Shown piece by piece: positions 33,676 through 46,325 of a DNA stretch of 64,000 nucleotides (its first letter is position 1; the number at the start of each line of letters is the position of its first letter). Below the pieces are notes generated by a model that saw nothing but the letters and a program-made list of their open reading frames with translations, had not been told where the DNA came from and ran no database searches. The DNA is from Distichodus sexfasciatus (taxonomy: Eukaryota; Chordata; Actinopteri; Characiformes; Distichodontidae), in assembly GCA_032718565.1 (NCBI GenBank), contig JAVGVS010000011.1, positions 3,185,123 through 3,249,122 of the forward strand, in the 5' to 3' direction. The position numbers and the translations under genes are program-made.

Positions 33676-34680
33676 CAGTATATCCCAGCTGCTCCTCCGG
33701 CGTTGTGGTGTTGTGGTGTGTTCACAATGAAAAATAATCATTCACTTGCTTTGTATCAGCTGGTGATGAAGTACAAATTAAAGGACTTTATTCTAGAAAG
33801 ATCTAGAAAATGTGTGTGAACAGGTTTTTTCCGTGGGTGTCCTCTAAAAATGTTAAAACCAAACAAACAAACTTAGGAAGAAGGAACTGAAAAGAGTTTG
33901 AGCTTTTACTTTACATTTCTTGCAAGTGTTACTTTTAAATGGCAGCATGCAAATGCCACAGTTAGACACCAATGTTGTCTGTTTAAATGATTGTGTTGCT
34001 CTTATACAAGCAACACACAGTGACAGCATGTCTACATAAATTATGCTTTTTTCATCAATGTCTGTTTATCTGGGTATCAGTTGATTAAGTTGAGGAGATA
34101 AAGTCTTTGGTTCGAGCTGTGATTAATGTTTGTAGATTAGTAGGGAGGATTGAACACGACTTCCCTTTTTTATCCAGTGGGAAGGGTCATTGCAAACCTT
34201 TTGACACAGACTAAAAATAACGGCTCAGCACCACAGAAACTGGGTTGCCTTTGACAACTCGGCTTCACCCACTGCACGAAAGCTGTCATAAGACGAGTGT
34301 GTGTATGGGTGGAGGAGATATAACCAGGGCTATTTTGTATCTGGAAACACATGACCACTGCACAAATACCGCTATTCATGAGTTTGAAGAGAGAAAAACA
34401 CACTCGTCTGCTGGCCTCCGTTAGGGTTCATCGCCTAAGAAGGAAAAGAGACAAGCTATGATCTTACTTCAGCTTCATCCTGTAGCACTGTGGGTTGATA
34501 ACTCCTGTAAGTTTTATTAATGATTAAAGTGAGGGATGATGTGTCATAGCAGACAAAGCAAAAAATTGAACAAAATGCTACAAAGTCTGAACCGGTGTCC
34601 AGATCACAGTAAAAATCCTCTAACTGTAACACTGCTACTACACAAATTACTACTAGCAAATAATAATACTATATAAACAT
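32330..34680. other. AT-rich intergenic DNA
   Basis: No gene recognised. Contains an (ATA)n array at 33608-33674 and a CpG-bearing, non-repetitive block at about 33080-33400 that could be regulatory. A remnant like the end of SINE family A ('gtgttcacaatgaaaaataatcattcactt') lies at 33718-33750. Confidence 0.55.
33608..33674. repeat. (ATA)n trinucleotide microsatellite
   Basis: About 22 uninterrupted ATA/TAA units. Confidence 0.97.
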
Positions 34681-35030
34681 TGTTGGGGAAAAGCTGACTA
34701 AAAATGGCAATGCTACTTACTTTCTGTAGCCTGTATCAGTAGCGCTGTAGCTTTTCCCTTATCTAACTTTGATGTTGCTTTTACAAATAACTATGTAGCT
34801 TGGCAAAGTGCTACATCATTACAAAAAACATCATTTTTCTCTCTTTACAAAGTTATTTTAGGGTACCGTTTCCTCATGATCCGCCTTGGCAAAGATGGAA
34901 GCGAGAATATATGATTCTGAAAGGTAAAACGGACAGAATTTACACATTTAAGAATAACGTAGGCAAGCTGAAAATCAAAACCCTCTCTCCCTCCAAAACG
35001 TCAATGAGACCCTGGTGTGATTTGTCATTT
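34681..35030. mobile_element. Decayed hAT-like element
   Basis: Starts TGTTGGGGAAAAGCTGAC and contains 'tagcttggcaaagtgctacatcattac' and 'cgccttggcaaagatggaagcg', matching 11580-11985 in order. The right end is lost at or near the SINE that follows. Confidence 0.5.
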
Positions 35031-35088
35031 TATTGAAAAGTATAGTTTTCATATTACTTTTAACACCACATTTCACATTTTTTAATTG

Positions 35089-35789
35089 AGTTGGTTGTTG
35101 GCCAAAATGACCGGAAGGTCGCTGGTTCGAATCCTGGACCGGTAAAGGGACCTCTGAGTTACTCATGAGCAAGTTACCGTCCCCAGGCACTGATCTCTGA
35201 ATGCTGCCAAAAAGCTGTTGACTGCTCCATTATAGACTGATCAAATGCAGAGGTTACATTTCGTTGTGGTGCACTGTGTCAGTCGCTCCAGGATATTGTG
35301 GGCCTTTTTCTTTTTTTTAGATTGTTGCCGCCTAAACTGCCTGATTTTGTGGCAGCTTTTCTAAAAAAATATGATGAAAACTGCAGTGTTTTTAGGCATT
35401 TTGTTCCAATAAAGTTGCAAAAGCAAGTCAAAGTAGTGGAAAATTTTGCAATTTTGTCCCCCTTTATAATGATTCTTTAACAATTGATTAAAACGAAATG
35501 AACAAAACCACTTTTAGTTTTATTGACCATTAATCATTTAGTCATTTTTGTAGGTTAATGTGAGGCTTTTTTTCTGCACCTTCTAAATATAACAAGGAAA
35601 TGACAGCGATTCCTCAAAAATTGGAGAAAAGTTGTGCTAATTGGTCAAAATTGCACAGTAGTAATGACTTTGCAGGGATTGGCTGAATTTGCATTAATAG
35701 TTGTAATCTCAACATTGTGTAATCCTGCAGGGTCTGCTGTGTGCTGTGCTGTGCTGTGAACACAATGACAAATAATCAATCGCTTTCAC
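35089..35789 (+). repeat. tRNA-derived SINE, family A, copy 4, split by element M
   Basis: Head and body at 35089-35279, with box B GGTTCGAATCC intact ('gctggttcgaatcctgg'), then 457 bp of foreign DNA, then the SINE 3' end resumes at 35737 ('ctgtgtgctgtgctg', 'gaacacaatgacaaataatc'). Confidence 0.88.
35280..35736 (+). mobile_element. Non-autonomous DNA element (family M), complete copy nested in a SINE
   Basis: Starts CAGTCGCTCCAGGAT and ends ATCCTGCAGGGTCTG, imperfect terminal inverted repeats with hAT-style CA..TG edges. CTGTGT stands on both sides (35274-35279 and 35737-35742) although the uninterrupted SINE has it once, so it is a target-site duplication. AT-rich, no transposase. Matches 25059-25475 in reverse. 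Confidence 0.88.
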
Positions 35790-35799
35790 ATATAAAATA

Positions 35800-37364
35800 T
35801 TAATAGATTAATAGATAAAGATTAATAGCTTAGTTACTTTTTCTCTGCAGCAAAAAATAATCACTATTTCTATGGTGCAATTGCAGGTTTTTATTATGTA
35901 ACACTGCTATGAGGCTCCGGCCAAGTCCCTTTAACAAAACAGACTCCTGCTCTAGACTCCCACTTGAGGTATACTGAAAGATCTTTGATTCCAAAATCAG
36001 GAACAGCTGAGTTATAGCTGAACTGAGATTATTGTGGCTGTCTGCTGAATTACTCCTACATTTGTTGTTTGTTTTGTGTTTTATATTATATTTTTGTCTG
36101 TAGCTCGATGTCCTGATTACTGTCTTCTCTGGTACTGCACTCACCTGAACCCTGTCCTTGTTACAAATATACCAATTGAATTTTACCACAATTGGGTCCG
36201 TCTCGGTAGCGGTACAGCAGAATAAAGCCTGGTTATGAAGTCTGGAGCCTTATAAAATCATTCTCAGCCAAGTGATTTAAACATATTTATATTCATGTAA
36301 AAAGGTTTTAAAAATGTGTCTCTTTGTGCCTCCCTTGTGATATGTATAGTTTGTGTTAGTCTGTCTGTCCGTTTCCCATCCTAACCTCTTGAAAAAGGGT
36401 CAAAGCATTTGGCCAGAAGAACTCCCCCCCCCCAAAAAAACTCACACAACCACACACATATTCCCCCCCCCTCCTCCAGCCTCACTTTATCCCAAGTTAT
36501 AAAAATTCCTGAGCGTGGTGCTTGGCGGCAGATTGCCGAACGTCTGTCTTCTGGAGAGGAGGTTGAAAAGGTCGCGTGGAGGGCCAGGAAGAAGCCCACA
36601 CCTGATAAGATGCAGATTAGAGCCCTGCAGGGAGCGCCAGCCCCTTTCAAGCTTTTCAACGGCACAAGAGGGAGAGAGGATTTTGCACTTGACGACCACA
36701 CAGAGTGACACAGGACGAGACGTTACAACGGCGCCTCTGAAGCTCTTTGACTGCACCATTCACTTTAATAAAGCTGGTTTCAGGCCCAAGAATAGGTTTT
36801 TATGAGCTGACTGCAATAATTGCATTGTAACTATGTAGACGGGGGACAATGCTGCTTTTAAATGTGAAAAGCAAAGACTTAATGAACTTAAAAGAGCTTT
36901 TGTAGGACTGACAGATATTCATTTGGCCATGATTCACATAAAATCACTTAAATAAGGTGCTGTGCAAAGGATTTGAGCCGCACCTCATTTTCTTTGTAGT
37001 TTGCTTGGAAAATGAGAGAGTAGGGACAGTGATTTACTGCAAATAAATTAATTCATAGATTCACATAAATGCAGTTCCTCACGCATACATTAAAAAATGT
37101 AAAACGTTTTTGGAAGCAAAATAAGAGGAAATGAGGACCGGCTCAAGACTGGGTTTGATGTTCTGCAAAATATACGACCAAATGGAATTAAATTACTTAT
37201 TTTTAACAGTATAGTTTTATGATGTTATATAAACAACAGTATAAAACTATTTGCCAGTTTATTTTGCAAAACATTGTTCCAAAATTACTTTAAAAATGTG
37301 TTAATTTATAATGATTTTATTTAAGGCAACATATCCTTACATTAAGCTATATTTTATGAATGTA
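35800..37364. other. Intergenic DNA with one GC-richer block
   Basis: No gene. 36500-36770 is repeat-free and GC-richer ('ggcggcagattgccgaacg', 'cctgataagatgcagattagag' with GATA-type words) and could be a regulatory element. C-tracts lie at 36424-36432 and 36464-36471. Confidence 0.45.
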
Positions 37365-37377
37365 TAATGCAAATAAT

Positions 37378-37624
37378 CCATCCATCCATTATCCGAACCG
37401 TTTAATCCCAATCAGGGTCGAGGGGACCAGATCCTATCCCGAGACCCATATTCACACCTTGCAGGGTCAATTTAGAGTCGCCAATTAACCTATAATGCAT
37501 GCCTTTGGACTTGAAGAGCATGCAAACTCCACATAGAAAGGCCCTACGGCCGACCTGGGGTTTGAACGCACAGCCTTCTTGCTGTGAGGCGACAGTGCTA
37601 ACTACTGTGCTACCGTGCAACCCC
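37378..37624 (-). repeat. tRNA-derived SINE, family B, copy 1
   Basis: Minus-strand head GGTTGCACGGTAGCACAGTAG is followed by 'gtgctgtcgcctcacagcaag' and box B-like 'gttcaaacccc'; the tail is (ATGG)n. It is bounded by a perfect 13 bp target duplication, TAATGCAAATAAT, at 37365-37377 and 37625-37637. Confidence 0.95.
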
Positions 37625-37639
37625 TAATGCAAATAATAT

Positions 37640-40345
37640 GAAACATTATTAAAATTTGGGATGTCTTATTTTAAAGCACTTTAACAATTAACTGTTCTAA
37701 TAAATAACCTATAATATAGATCATTCATATTAAATTAGATTAAATCATATTATCAAGTTTGCAATCACTTGCATGAATGCATTTTGCATAAATTAACTTA
37801 TTTATTCAAATACGTTAGAAGTGATACAATGATGGTTTAGTTGCATTAGTTGTGGCTATGTTTTTAGAAGGGTCTGGTCATGTCAAACGGCAAACCTTTA
37901 ACTGTATAAGAATGTGTTAAAAAGCAAAATCAAAAGACAGTTAGCATGGCCCACTTTAAACTCTGTGTGACGATCTAAAACCATCCCGGGGAAGACAGTG
38001 TAGAAATGTCATTGCATCAGACTCCAGCATCACATCTGAGCCTGTGAAACCTGTCGAGCGCCACAAACACAGCTTGCGTGCCGCTTGCGACCAAAGCCAG
38101 AGCAAAACAGCAAAACTCCCTGCTCTCCAGTTACTGAGCAAAGAATGCATTAAAGCCGAGGAGCTAAGACTGCATTAAAGCCAAATTATGCAAGAAACAC
38201 TCCTCTGGAGCCTGGAGGGGGGATGGGAGGAAGGGGGGATGGAGAGGATGAGGGGATGGAGGGGGGCTGTTGAAATATTGATGAGCTCCAAACAGCCGTG
38301 CCACACTCAGTAAACTGCTTCTCTCAACATCCTCCCGGTGCCACTTGGGGACACACACAGCGTTCGGCTTCAGCTCCATTGCACGCTCGCTGCCTCCTGT
38401 GCTGAAGGTTCCTGTGAGAGACGCAAAAAGTTCATGCAGCTGGATGTCGTCATGCAGCTCTGCGAGGGGCTGAGCGATCCAGTGGCTGAAATATTTCGAT
38501 ATTTCGCAACAAAGCAGCAACAACGGTGCGAGAGTTACAACCAACAAGAGAGGTGAGGAAAGGCGGCAATGTGGAACTCCGTAGTGAGAGAGGAGTGGGA
38601 GCTTTGGAACCGTTTACCAAAACGGAGAAAGAGTTGGGTTCTGAACTATGTCACACCACAGCAGGAGATCCCATGTGGTTGCTCCGTGTAACTGCACTTA
38701 AAGGATTTTTGGTCAGAACTAGAAACATTCAAAAAAATAAATCAAAACAATAACTTTCTCCTAGTAAACATATTTTAATTGTTAAATTAACATGTTTGCC
38801 ACTGAAATTGTAGAAAATTTTGGGGTTCAAGCAGAACTTGTTACAGAAGAATATCTTAATAAAATGTTAAATCGGTAGTTTCACCTTCCTAAAAGACCGG
38901 ACTTGTTTTTTATGTTTTCAAACTAACCAAAACAAATAAATAAAAAATAAAAGTCTGGAGTCATGTGGCCAACTAAATCTCTTATTTTACTGTTTTAGTC
39001 AACAAGTTACAAGTTAATGCAAAAATGAATTCTGTGTTATCTCATCAATTTGTTCTTCCTTTTATTCCTAGGAGCATCCTGCGGTGTCTGACTGACAGGT
39101 TGTGAAGTATGGAATACTGTATCATTGTGTGTGCCTGTTTCTGTGTGTGTGTGTGAGACATGTTTTTAGCTTGTTTTGAGGACCTAAATGCAGAGGCGTC
39201 AGAGCCTCTCCCGGAAACTACGAGCACAAGGCGGGGATGTATATGAGGACGTTTCCTCATAAAATACTTTTATTGAAAAAATGCAGGCTTGATATGCAAA
39301 TCCAAAAGAGATAAAAGTTTTGCTTTTGGCAACTGAGGTTAGGGTTAGGTGTAGCTGTAGGATCTATAAGACATCATTATGGGAGTCAATGGAAGCACCT
39401 CGCATGACGTGTGTGTGTGTGTGTGTGTGTGTGAGAGGTTGGTTCTGTGTTTTTTGTGTGTTTAATATGTCAAGCAGATCTCCACTGATCCACTGGACAG
39501 CTGTTTGACTCTGCCATTATGCAACCTGGTCTGAAACTCCATCAGTAAGTGGTGGAGTAACAGGAGCCGGCGGAACAAGCTGCCTGCAACTCAACGGGGA
39601 AACATCCGGAAACAGAAGAGAATCAATTAATGGCCTCCACAGTGCTCCACTTGAACGCCAGGCATCATGCATTTATTTAAACAGTTCCAGACCTCTCACG
39701 GATGCTTAGCCTGCCTGTGCTCAGGAATTGCTCACACTGCAGCACACAGAGAGAGAAGGAGAAAAGCAAGAAGAGAGTTAGTCATTCAGGCAAAAGATGA
39801 ATAAAAAGATCAACTTTAACACGTCACCTCGCTCTGGCTTATATCAGCCTCAGAAATGCGGAAACAAGTCAACAATGAAAACACACAGTATGAATAAAAT
39901 ATCACTTTGGTCACACATATCAATATTGTAATACGCTGATGAATATTTCAGATTACATATGATGTGCCTCTCTCTCTCTGTCCCCTTTGTGTTTTTAGGA
40001 ATCTGACTTCATAAGCATGAGACCAGTTGGTGAAGTTGTGCCTCCCCATCCATCTTTAATTAAATGATGGCGTCCTCCTATATATTATAAATAAACCTTG
40101 TGTTGTTTCATGAGTCAATGTGAGTCAACATCCAATGACATCATATTGCACTGTTATAGTCCATTACCTGCATTGTGACTGTACTTTGTGTGACGGTCTT
40201 AAATGATACAGTATGCAAATGCTTTTTGTTAACACAGAAGCAACCTTGCAAATAGGCAGCGCTGATACTGGCTTTGAAAATTAAAAAATGCTCTATTGTT
40301 TTTAGAAGTAATCTAATTACACTGGTTTCTTAACTGATAAAATAG
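37640..40345. other. Intergenic DNA
   Basis: No gene. Includes a G-rich stretch at 38213-38270, a repeat-free block at 38285-38560, a dispersed repeat with a (TG)n array at 39330-39432, and ordinary AT-rich DNA. Confidence 0.5.
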
Positions 40346-40355
40346 ATTTCACATG

Positions 40356-40667
40356 TAGGGCTGCATGCTAGGTAGCACCGTCTCGGCACAGCAAGAAGAT
40401 CCTGGGTTTGATCCCCGCGTCAGCTGTAGGGTCTTTCTGTGTGTTGTTTTGCATGCTCTCCGGGTCCTCCCACAGTTGACAAGCATGGCTGTAGGTTGAT
40501 GGATTGCTCTAAATTGTCCCCATAGGTGTGAATGTAAGTGTGTTTCCCCTGTGCTGTGTTGACGCCCGCTCAGGGTTGGTCCTCACCTCGCGCTCGAAAT
40601 CCTGAGATAGGCTCCAGTCCCCGCAACCTTCATAGGGATTAAGCAGTTGAGATAATGAAAGAATGAA
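40356..40667 (+). repeat. tRNA-derived SINE, family B, copy 2
   Basis: Plus-strand copy with a head like 'tagcaccgtctcggcacagcaag', box B-like GGTTTGATCCC, body 'cataggtgtgaatgtaagtgtg' and an ATGAA-rich tail. It is flanked by a perfect 10 bp duplication, ATTTCACATG, at 40346-40355 and 40668-40677. Confidence 0.93.
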
Positions 40668-40679
40668 ATTTCACATGAA

Positions 40680-41960
40680 CATACACATATGCGCACATAT
40701 GCGCACATATGCGCACGCACACACACACACACACACACACTTTTAGTTTGTTAAATGGACATTTTCTCCTTCCTGACAGAAATTTTCTCATGAAGCTATA
40801 AGAATTGTTTTTTACGGGACAATCCACTCCTCCCAACCTGCCCACACAAACATACACACACAGCAGGATGGGAGCCTGTGCAACTATCTGTTTTGGGGAA
40901 TTTTGGGTGACACACATTCCCACATCCTGAAATGTGTTAGATTAGGCGGAGAGTGTGAGCGGTTATTATTAGCCTGGGTGCTGCGTTCCTGTCACAGGCT
41001 GTGCTGGATGATCTGAAGGCCTATAACCAACGCGCATGTGTGCCACTTCCATGCCATGTGTGAAGTCTGGGCCACAGCTCCATAACACCACCCCACTGAG
41101 GAGATGTATTTTGGCTAAAATGTCAATCTCAAGGTTGAATTTACCAAAACTAGCAACTAGCAAAAGAAAATCTGGAATTGTGTAACCCCTTTCTATTTAA
41201 AAAGTAAATTTACGCTACAATAATTGTAAAATGTACTTTAGAAGCCAAAATATGATCTAAAAATCTAATACATCTGAAAATGATAGTTAATAGAAAATAA
41301 GTGCATTAGCAAACAATATGTACAAAATGACAACATTTTAATATTATGCCGTACCTTCATGATGTTGTTACTTGTATAAGTGTCTTTTTGGTGGTATTAA
41401 TTAGTATACAATTAGTGTCTGAATCCATGATTCAATTATTTCTAATCTTTTGAAACAATTGTACAAGTACACCTCTCAAAACACTTGCATAAACTTGGCT
41501 ATTTGTAGCTGGGATTAATAACTGTTGAAACATAAGTCATCATGCAGCATGTCTTCTCGGTGTCCCACTTCCCGCTTCCTGCTCGTTCCAAGAACTGGGG
41601 CTAGAAAGACGTGCCAGGCGTCATCCAGTCTCTGCTGGTCCCTGGTTTGGGTATATGAGAGAAATATCTCACCTCTCCTGCAAACCTGCATCAAACACAT
41701 TCCTGCTGGCCTCGATCCACCAGCTCCGGCTCCTGCCTATGGGCACTGAGCCGTTCCCGTGGGAGTGGAGTGGGAGTGATGTGTGTTTGGAGGAGTCAAA
41801 AAGCAAACCATCATGTAGTCCATCATGTAGACCAATCAAAACGAAATCACGAATCTTGTTTTGGCAGAGTAGAGAGTTGTCCCCATAGATTACCAGAATG
41901 TTACACACTGAAAAAATGACTTGAAAGCATAGGCCCTATACATGGAAATTGCAGTCAGGA
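40680..41960. other. Intergenic DNA
   Basis: Begins with a triplicated GCGCACATAT unit (40690-40714) and a CA array (40716-40740). The rest is non-repetitive, with no exon recognised. 'catcatgtag' occurs twice in tandem at 41810-41830. Confidence 0.5.
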
Positions 41961-41963
41961 TTT

Positions 41964-42192
41964 GAAGTGAAAGTGAGTGAATATTTGTCATTGTGAACAC
42001 ACCTCAGCACAGCACACAGTGCACCACAAAGAAATGTGACCTCTGCATTTGATAGATCCATTAAGGAACAATAGGCAGCGCCCGGGAAGCAGTGCTTGGG
42101 AACAGCATCTTTCTCATGAGTGGAACCTTTACCGGTCCAGGACTTGAACCGGCAACATTCCAATTACAGGGCGAATCCCCTAACCGTTATGT
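41964..42192 (-). repeat. tRNA-derived SINE, family A, copy 5
   Basis: Plus-strand words 'gaagtgaaagtgagtgaat', 'cagcacacagtgcaccacaa' and 'ggtccaggacttgaaccggc' show the reversed SINE. The tRNA head is truncated at 'taaccgttatg'. Confidence 0.85.
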
Positions 42193-43845
42193 TATATATG
42201 TTATATTTACATTTTAATTCATTTCCATTAATAGTTTCTATCTGATTTTATCCCATTTTGAGCACAAATTGATAAAATATACCATTTTTAGGCCATTATA
42301 CACCACTAGGAAGCCTTACATTCCAGTAGGAACAACTAGATATCATGGAGACAAAGGATTTAAAAAATAAGGGCATAATCTCCAGCTTTTAACCTCAAAA
42401 TGGTTCTAGAATGTGAACCTTCCAGTCACCCACACAGGTTTTAGCAAATCAGTCTACCTTATCTTTTTTGTAACAATGTAGCATTTTTCCACACTCCATC
42501 ACAACTCGGGCTAGGTCTGCTTAGATTCAGGTTTGGGATCTCATTTGGTTTAGTTGGTGCTGTAAATTAAGACATAAAATTGAGGCATCCTGACATCTTT
42601 CTAAAAGTCCTTTAGGCTCTCAAAATGACCAACGATGACCTTTCAGATCTTTAGTGATCTTTGGTGAGATCTCTCCTGCTCCTTTAGCCAATGTGTGGTG
42701 AGAGTGCTGATGTAGAACAGTTGCTGGAGCATCATCCGGGTTGGGCTGCACATTGGTGCTGGTTGAGGCGGAGAAACACTGACTCTTTTGTTGCTATTTA
42801 CTATTGCTTGTTTTCAGAAATCGATTGCTATCTTAGGTCAGACATCATGGCTTACTGCCTTCCTATTCACAAAACCCTGGCCCAATCACCGTTACCCCCA
42901 CGTCCTCTTGGAAACAAAGCTGAAAACACTGCTTCCATCCCTGCTTATGACTCAACGTGTGGCTCAGAAAGCCAACTGCAGAGCAGGACTGGGTGAAGAA
43001 GAGTAGGAGAAAGTATCAGAAAAGAAGATACAGAATACTGGAGAGAATGAGGCGTGAAGGATTTTTTTAGACACATCCCTCATGCAGTGCAGCGTAGCAT
43101 GGAGGGGAGGACAGACGGGAGGATGAGGGGGACGACTGAATCATCTGGTTCTGTGGGCAATTTATTTTAGTCCAGCAAGGAAGAAAGGGGGGAAGCACAG
43201 GCAGAAGAGAGCAGTGACGTGGATCGTGACGTAAGTTGGAGTCTCCTCTGCTCAATGGAGTACAACAGCGGCGATGGAAATAGGACAAGACTCGCTTGCG
43301 TAAGGGTCGCCCCCGTGAGGCACCTGAATGACCAGAAAGCCTCCGCCCACATAACACTTCAACTCAGTGCATCCCAGAAAGCCTCTGGCCATCTCTGAAT
43401 ACATTAACCTTCGTCCTACCCTCCTTTCCATCCGAATAGTCACTTATAGATGATGCTCAGAGGCAGGTGTGATTTCAGAGGTGGAAAAGCCAGAGTCAGG
43501 GATAACCTCAAAGAAGACTCTTGTAGGGGAGCTGCACATTAGAGGTGGTTGAAGAGACTCACTAAAAGACTGCTTGAGTGTTTAGAAAAGTGCTATCTCA
43601 ATGGAATATTCCTTTATTCTCAGATCTGGCTCCAAAATTGTAGATCTTTAACTAGATATTGAACTGATGAGTCCTCTATTGTTTTCAAATCCTGAATGAA
43701 GATCCACCACTTCTAGCACCACTTAAGGAGATAAATGCACCTCCACAATTTGAGGTAATTAATCCAAACAACTCTTATCTACATCTCATGTGCACTCTCA
43801 TTAGTATCTAAGTTAAGAAGCAGTTCTTCACTGATAGTTTTTTGC
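42193..43845. other. Intergenic DNA
   Basis: No gene or strong repeat recognised. 42860-43450 is somewhat GC-richer and includes paired open frames on both strands without splice context. Confidence 0.5.
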
Positions 43846-44054
43846 GACCTCAGCACAGCACACAGTGCACTACAACAAAATGTGACCTCTCCATTTGACC
43901 CATCCATATAGGAGCAGTGGGCATCTAACAAGGGCAGCACCCGCGGATCAGTGCTTTGCTCATGAGTACCTCAGTGGTACCTTTAGCGGTCCTGGGATTC
44001 AAACTGGTGACCTTCTGATCATGGAGCGAACACCCTACCGTTACGCCACCAACT
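43846..44054 (-). repeat. tRNA-derived SINE, family A, copy 6
   Basis: Reversed copy: 'cagcacacagtgcactacaac' through 'cctaccgttacgccaccaact'. The minus-strand head is AGTTGGTGGCGTAACGGTAG. Confidence 0.85.
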
Positions 44055-44656
44055 AGTTGATTCAGTATGGTCATGGATTGGTGCAAACAATTAGCTAACA
44101 GCTATTGGATAAAGTCTATGTTTGCTTGGATGAAGGACATACATATGTTCTTAGTGGATTACAAAGCTCCGATTTACGTCACTCAGGAAAAGAGTACCTG
44201 CCAAATACCTTAAATGAGAGCAGTAAAAAATATTTTTTGCTCATTTGTAATCACCATATATACAGATATGGACTCTCCTTATCAAAGAGGCACGCCAGCC
44301 AAAAATAATGTGACTAACAATAAATGAAAGCTAATCTGAAGTTTTAGCCTAAGTTGCCTGAGTGCCAGAAATAAACAAAAGGAAAGGAAAAGAAGAAATT
44401 CTGGCAGTAATTTTACATTCTGATGCCAATTTTTTCCATCGCAGTGTGTCTTCAAGGCCATGTAAGGCTTTTTACTTCTTACTGTGAGAAAAACGCTGGA
44501 GTACCTGCTTTAGAGCATTGTTTGGCCTCAGGATTATACTTAATGAATGAGTGCTGCAAACTTTTCAGATGAAAAAAAAGCTTACTATGGCACGTCAGAA
44601 ACCTTCATGACAAAGTTACAGTTTTAAACAAGTTTAAGATGGTTATGGCGTTTGTT

Positions 44657-44855
44657 CTGTGATCAGAATTTCACAACTAGTAAAGGTATCACTAAGGTAC
44701 TCATGAGCAAGATACCACCCCCAAGCACTTCTCCCTCGTTGCTGCCCATGTTAGCTGCCCTCTGCTCCTTAATGGAAGGGTCAAATGCAGAGGTGACATT
44801 TGATTGTGGTGCACTGTGTGCTGTGCTGTGGTGTGTTCACAATAACAAATACCGT
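44657..44855 (+). repeat. tRNA-derived SINE, family A, copy 7 (decayed head)
   Basis: 'gtactcatgagcaagataccacccccaagcac', 'gggtcaaatgcagaggtgac' and 'gtggtgcactgtgtgctgtgc' in order on the plus strand. The head is barely recognisable from 'gtgatcagaat'. Confidence 0.8.
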
Positions 44856-45969
44856 TACCAATTGGAGACACTAATCTCTATGTTTTCACATCTAAAGACA
44901 GAAGCCATCTGCTCTCGGGCTTACTGAAGTGTTTACCTATGACTTCTAATGATTGGCGGTTGCAAACGTTCACGGTTTTTGATCTTTTCGGAGCGGAAGT
45001 AGGAGGGTTACGAAACGAAGGCAGCCCGCCACCCATTGATGAACACTGGGAGGGATTCTCGACAGTTATGTAAGACATTACTCATCCTGGCATGATTCAT
45101 TTTGTCTATCATTCTTTCTTTCTCTTTCTCTCCTATTCTCTCTCTCTCCCCCTCCTGCCCTCCCCTTACTCCAAGTTTTCCTCCAGTCCTGCAGCGGGTG
45201 ATGGAGAGGGTGATGACCTCTTTTCCAGAGTGAGCAGAGATGCTATTTTGGGTCAAAGAAGAATAGCATGAAAAAAATGTCCATTCAGCGGTCATGAGTG
45301 AGAGAGAGTTTGAAGTCAGTCTGAGTAAAATGAGTGTGTGATGAGATGGTGAGGAAATCGCTATCAGGATATATAGATTATGATCATATATGGATGTGAC
45401 CTTTGGGGGTACAGAAGCAGAGTTTATGAATTGCAATATAACCTACATACAGAACATGCATGTAACCTACATAAATATAAATATCCATATAACCTACATG
45501 TGCATCTTTTGCCTTAAGGCATGACTGAACACTGAAGATTTCATCTATAACCTAGGTCACCAATAGGTGGACCATGGTCTGGACCCAGAAGCCATTCTAT
45601 ACAAACCCAGCCCAGACCTTTTATTATATTTTGATGAATTGTTTCTATTCTAGTCTTTCTCACATTTACGCTAGTCATTTTAAAATCTTTTCTCTATTTT
45701 AAATCTTTGTCTTTATGGTAGTCAATGTATGTACACAGGAAATGCACCGACGAGCCGTGTACATTGTAACTCGTCCCATTTGCTTATATGTGAAATGTAG
45801 TTAAGAAAAAAGAAGTCAAACTTCACATTTATTATTTATTTTATTGATTTTATTTTAAGATGCCTTTTCAAAAGCTCTTCATTTTATTTTTAAATGCAAA
45901 CTTTATTTTACTTGAAACACGAAAAGGAGAACATAATTTGGTCTATTATTATTTATTTCATAATTAGAG

Positions 45970-46315
45970 AGGTGGCACCGTGGCACAGGGGTTAGCGATA
46001 TGTGCTGGCTCAGCTGTAGGGTCTTGCTGTGTGGAGTTTGCATGCTCTCCCCGTGTTTGCGTGGATTTCCTCCGGGGGCTCCGGTTTCCTCCAACAGTCC
46101 GAAAGCATGCACTGTAGGTCAATTGGCGACTCTAAATTGGCCCCATAAGGTGTAAGTGAGAGTGTCATTGTGTGAATGTGTGTGCCCTGCGGTGTGTTGG
46201 CACCTGCACAGGGTTGGTTCCCACCTTGTGCCCGTAAGTTCCCGGGATAGACTCCAGTTCCCCTGCGACTCCGGTTGGGATGAAGCAGTTTAGATATTGA
46301 AAGAGTGCATGGATC
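45970..46315 (+). repeat. tRNA-derived SINE, family B, copy 3
   Basis: Head GGTGGCACCGTGGCACAGGG (box A region GGCACAGGGGTTAG), body 'tggagtttgcatgctctccccg' and 'ctccggtttcctccaacag'. Flanked by ATAATTAGAG (45960-45969) and ATTATTAGAG (46316-46325), a 10 bp target duplication with one change. Confidence 0.93.
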
Positions 46316-46325
46316 ATTATTAGAG

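Noticed and set aside
42691..42996. A 101-codon ORF that partly resembles a reverse-transcribed fragment
   Set aside because: No recognisable domain; a short run of words is not enough to assign it to any element or gene.
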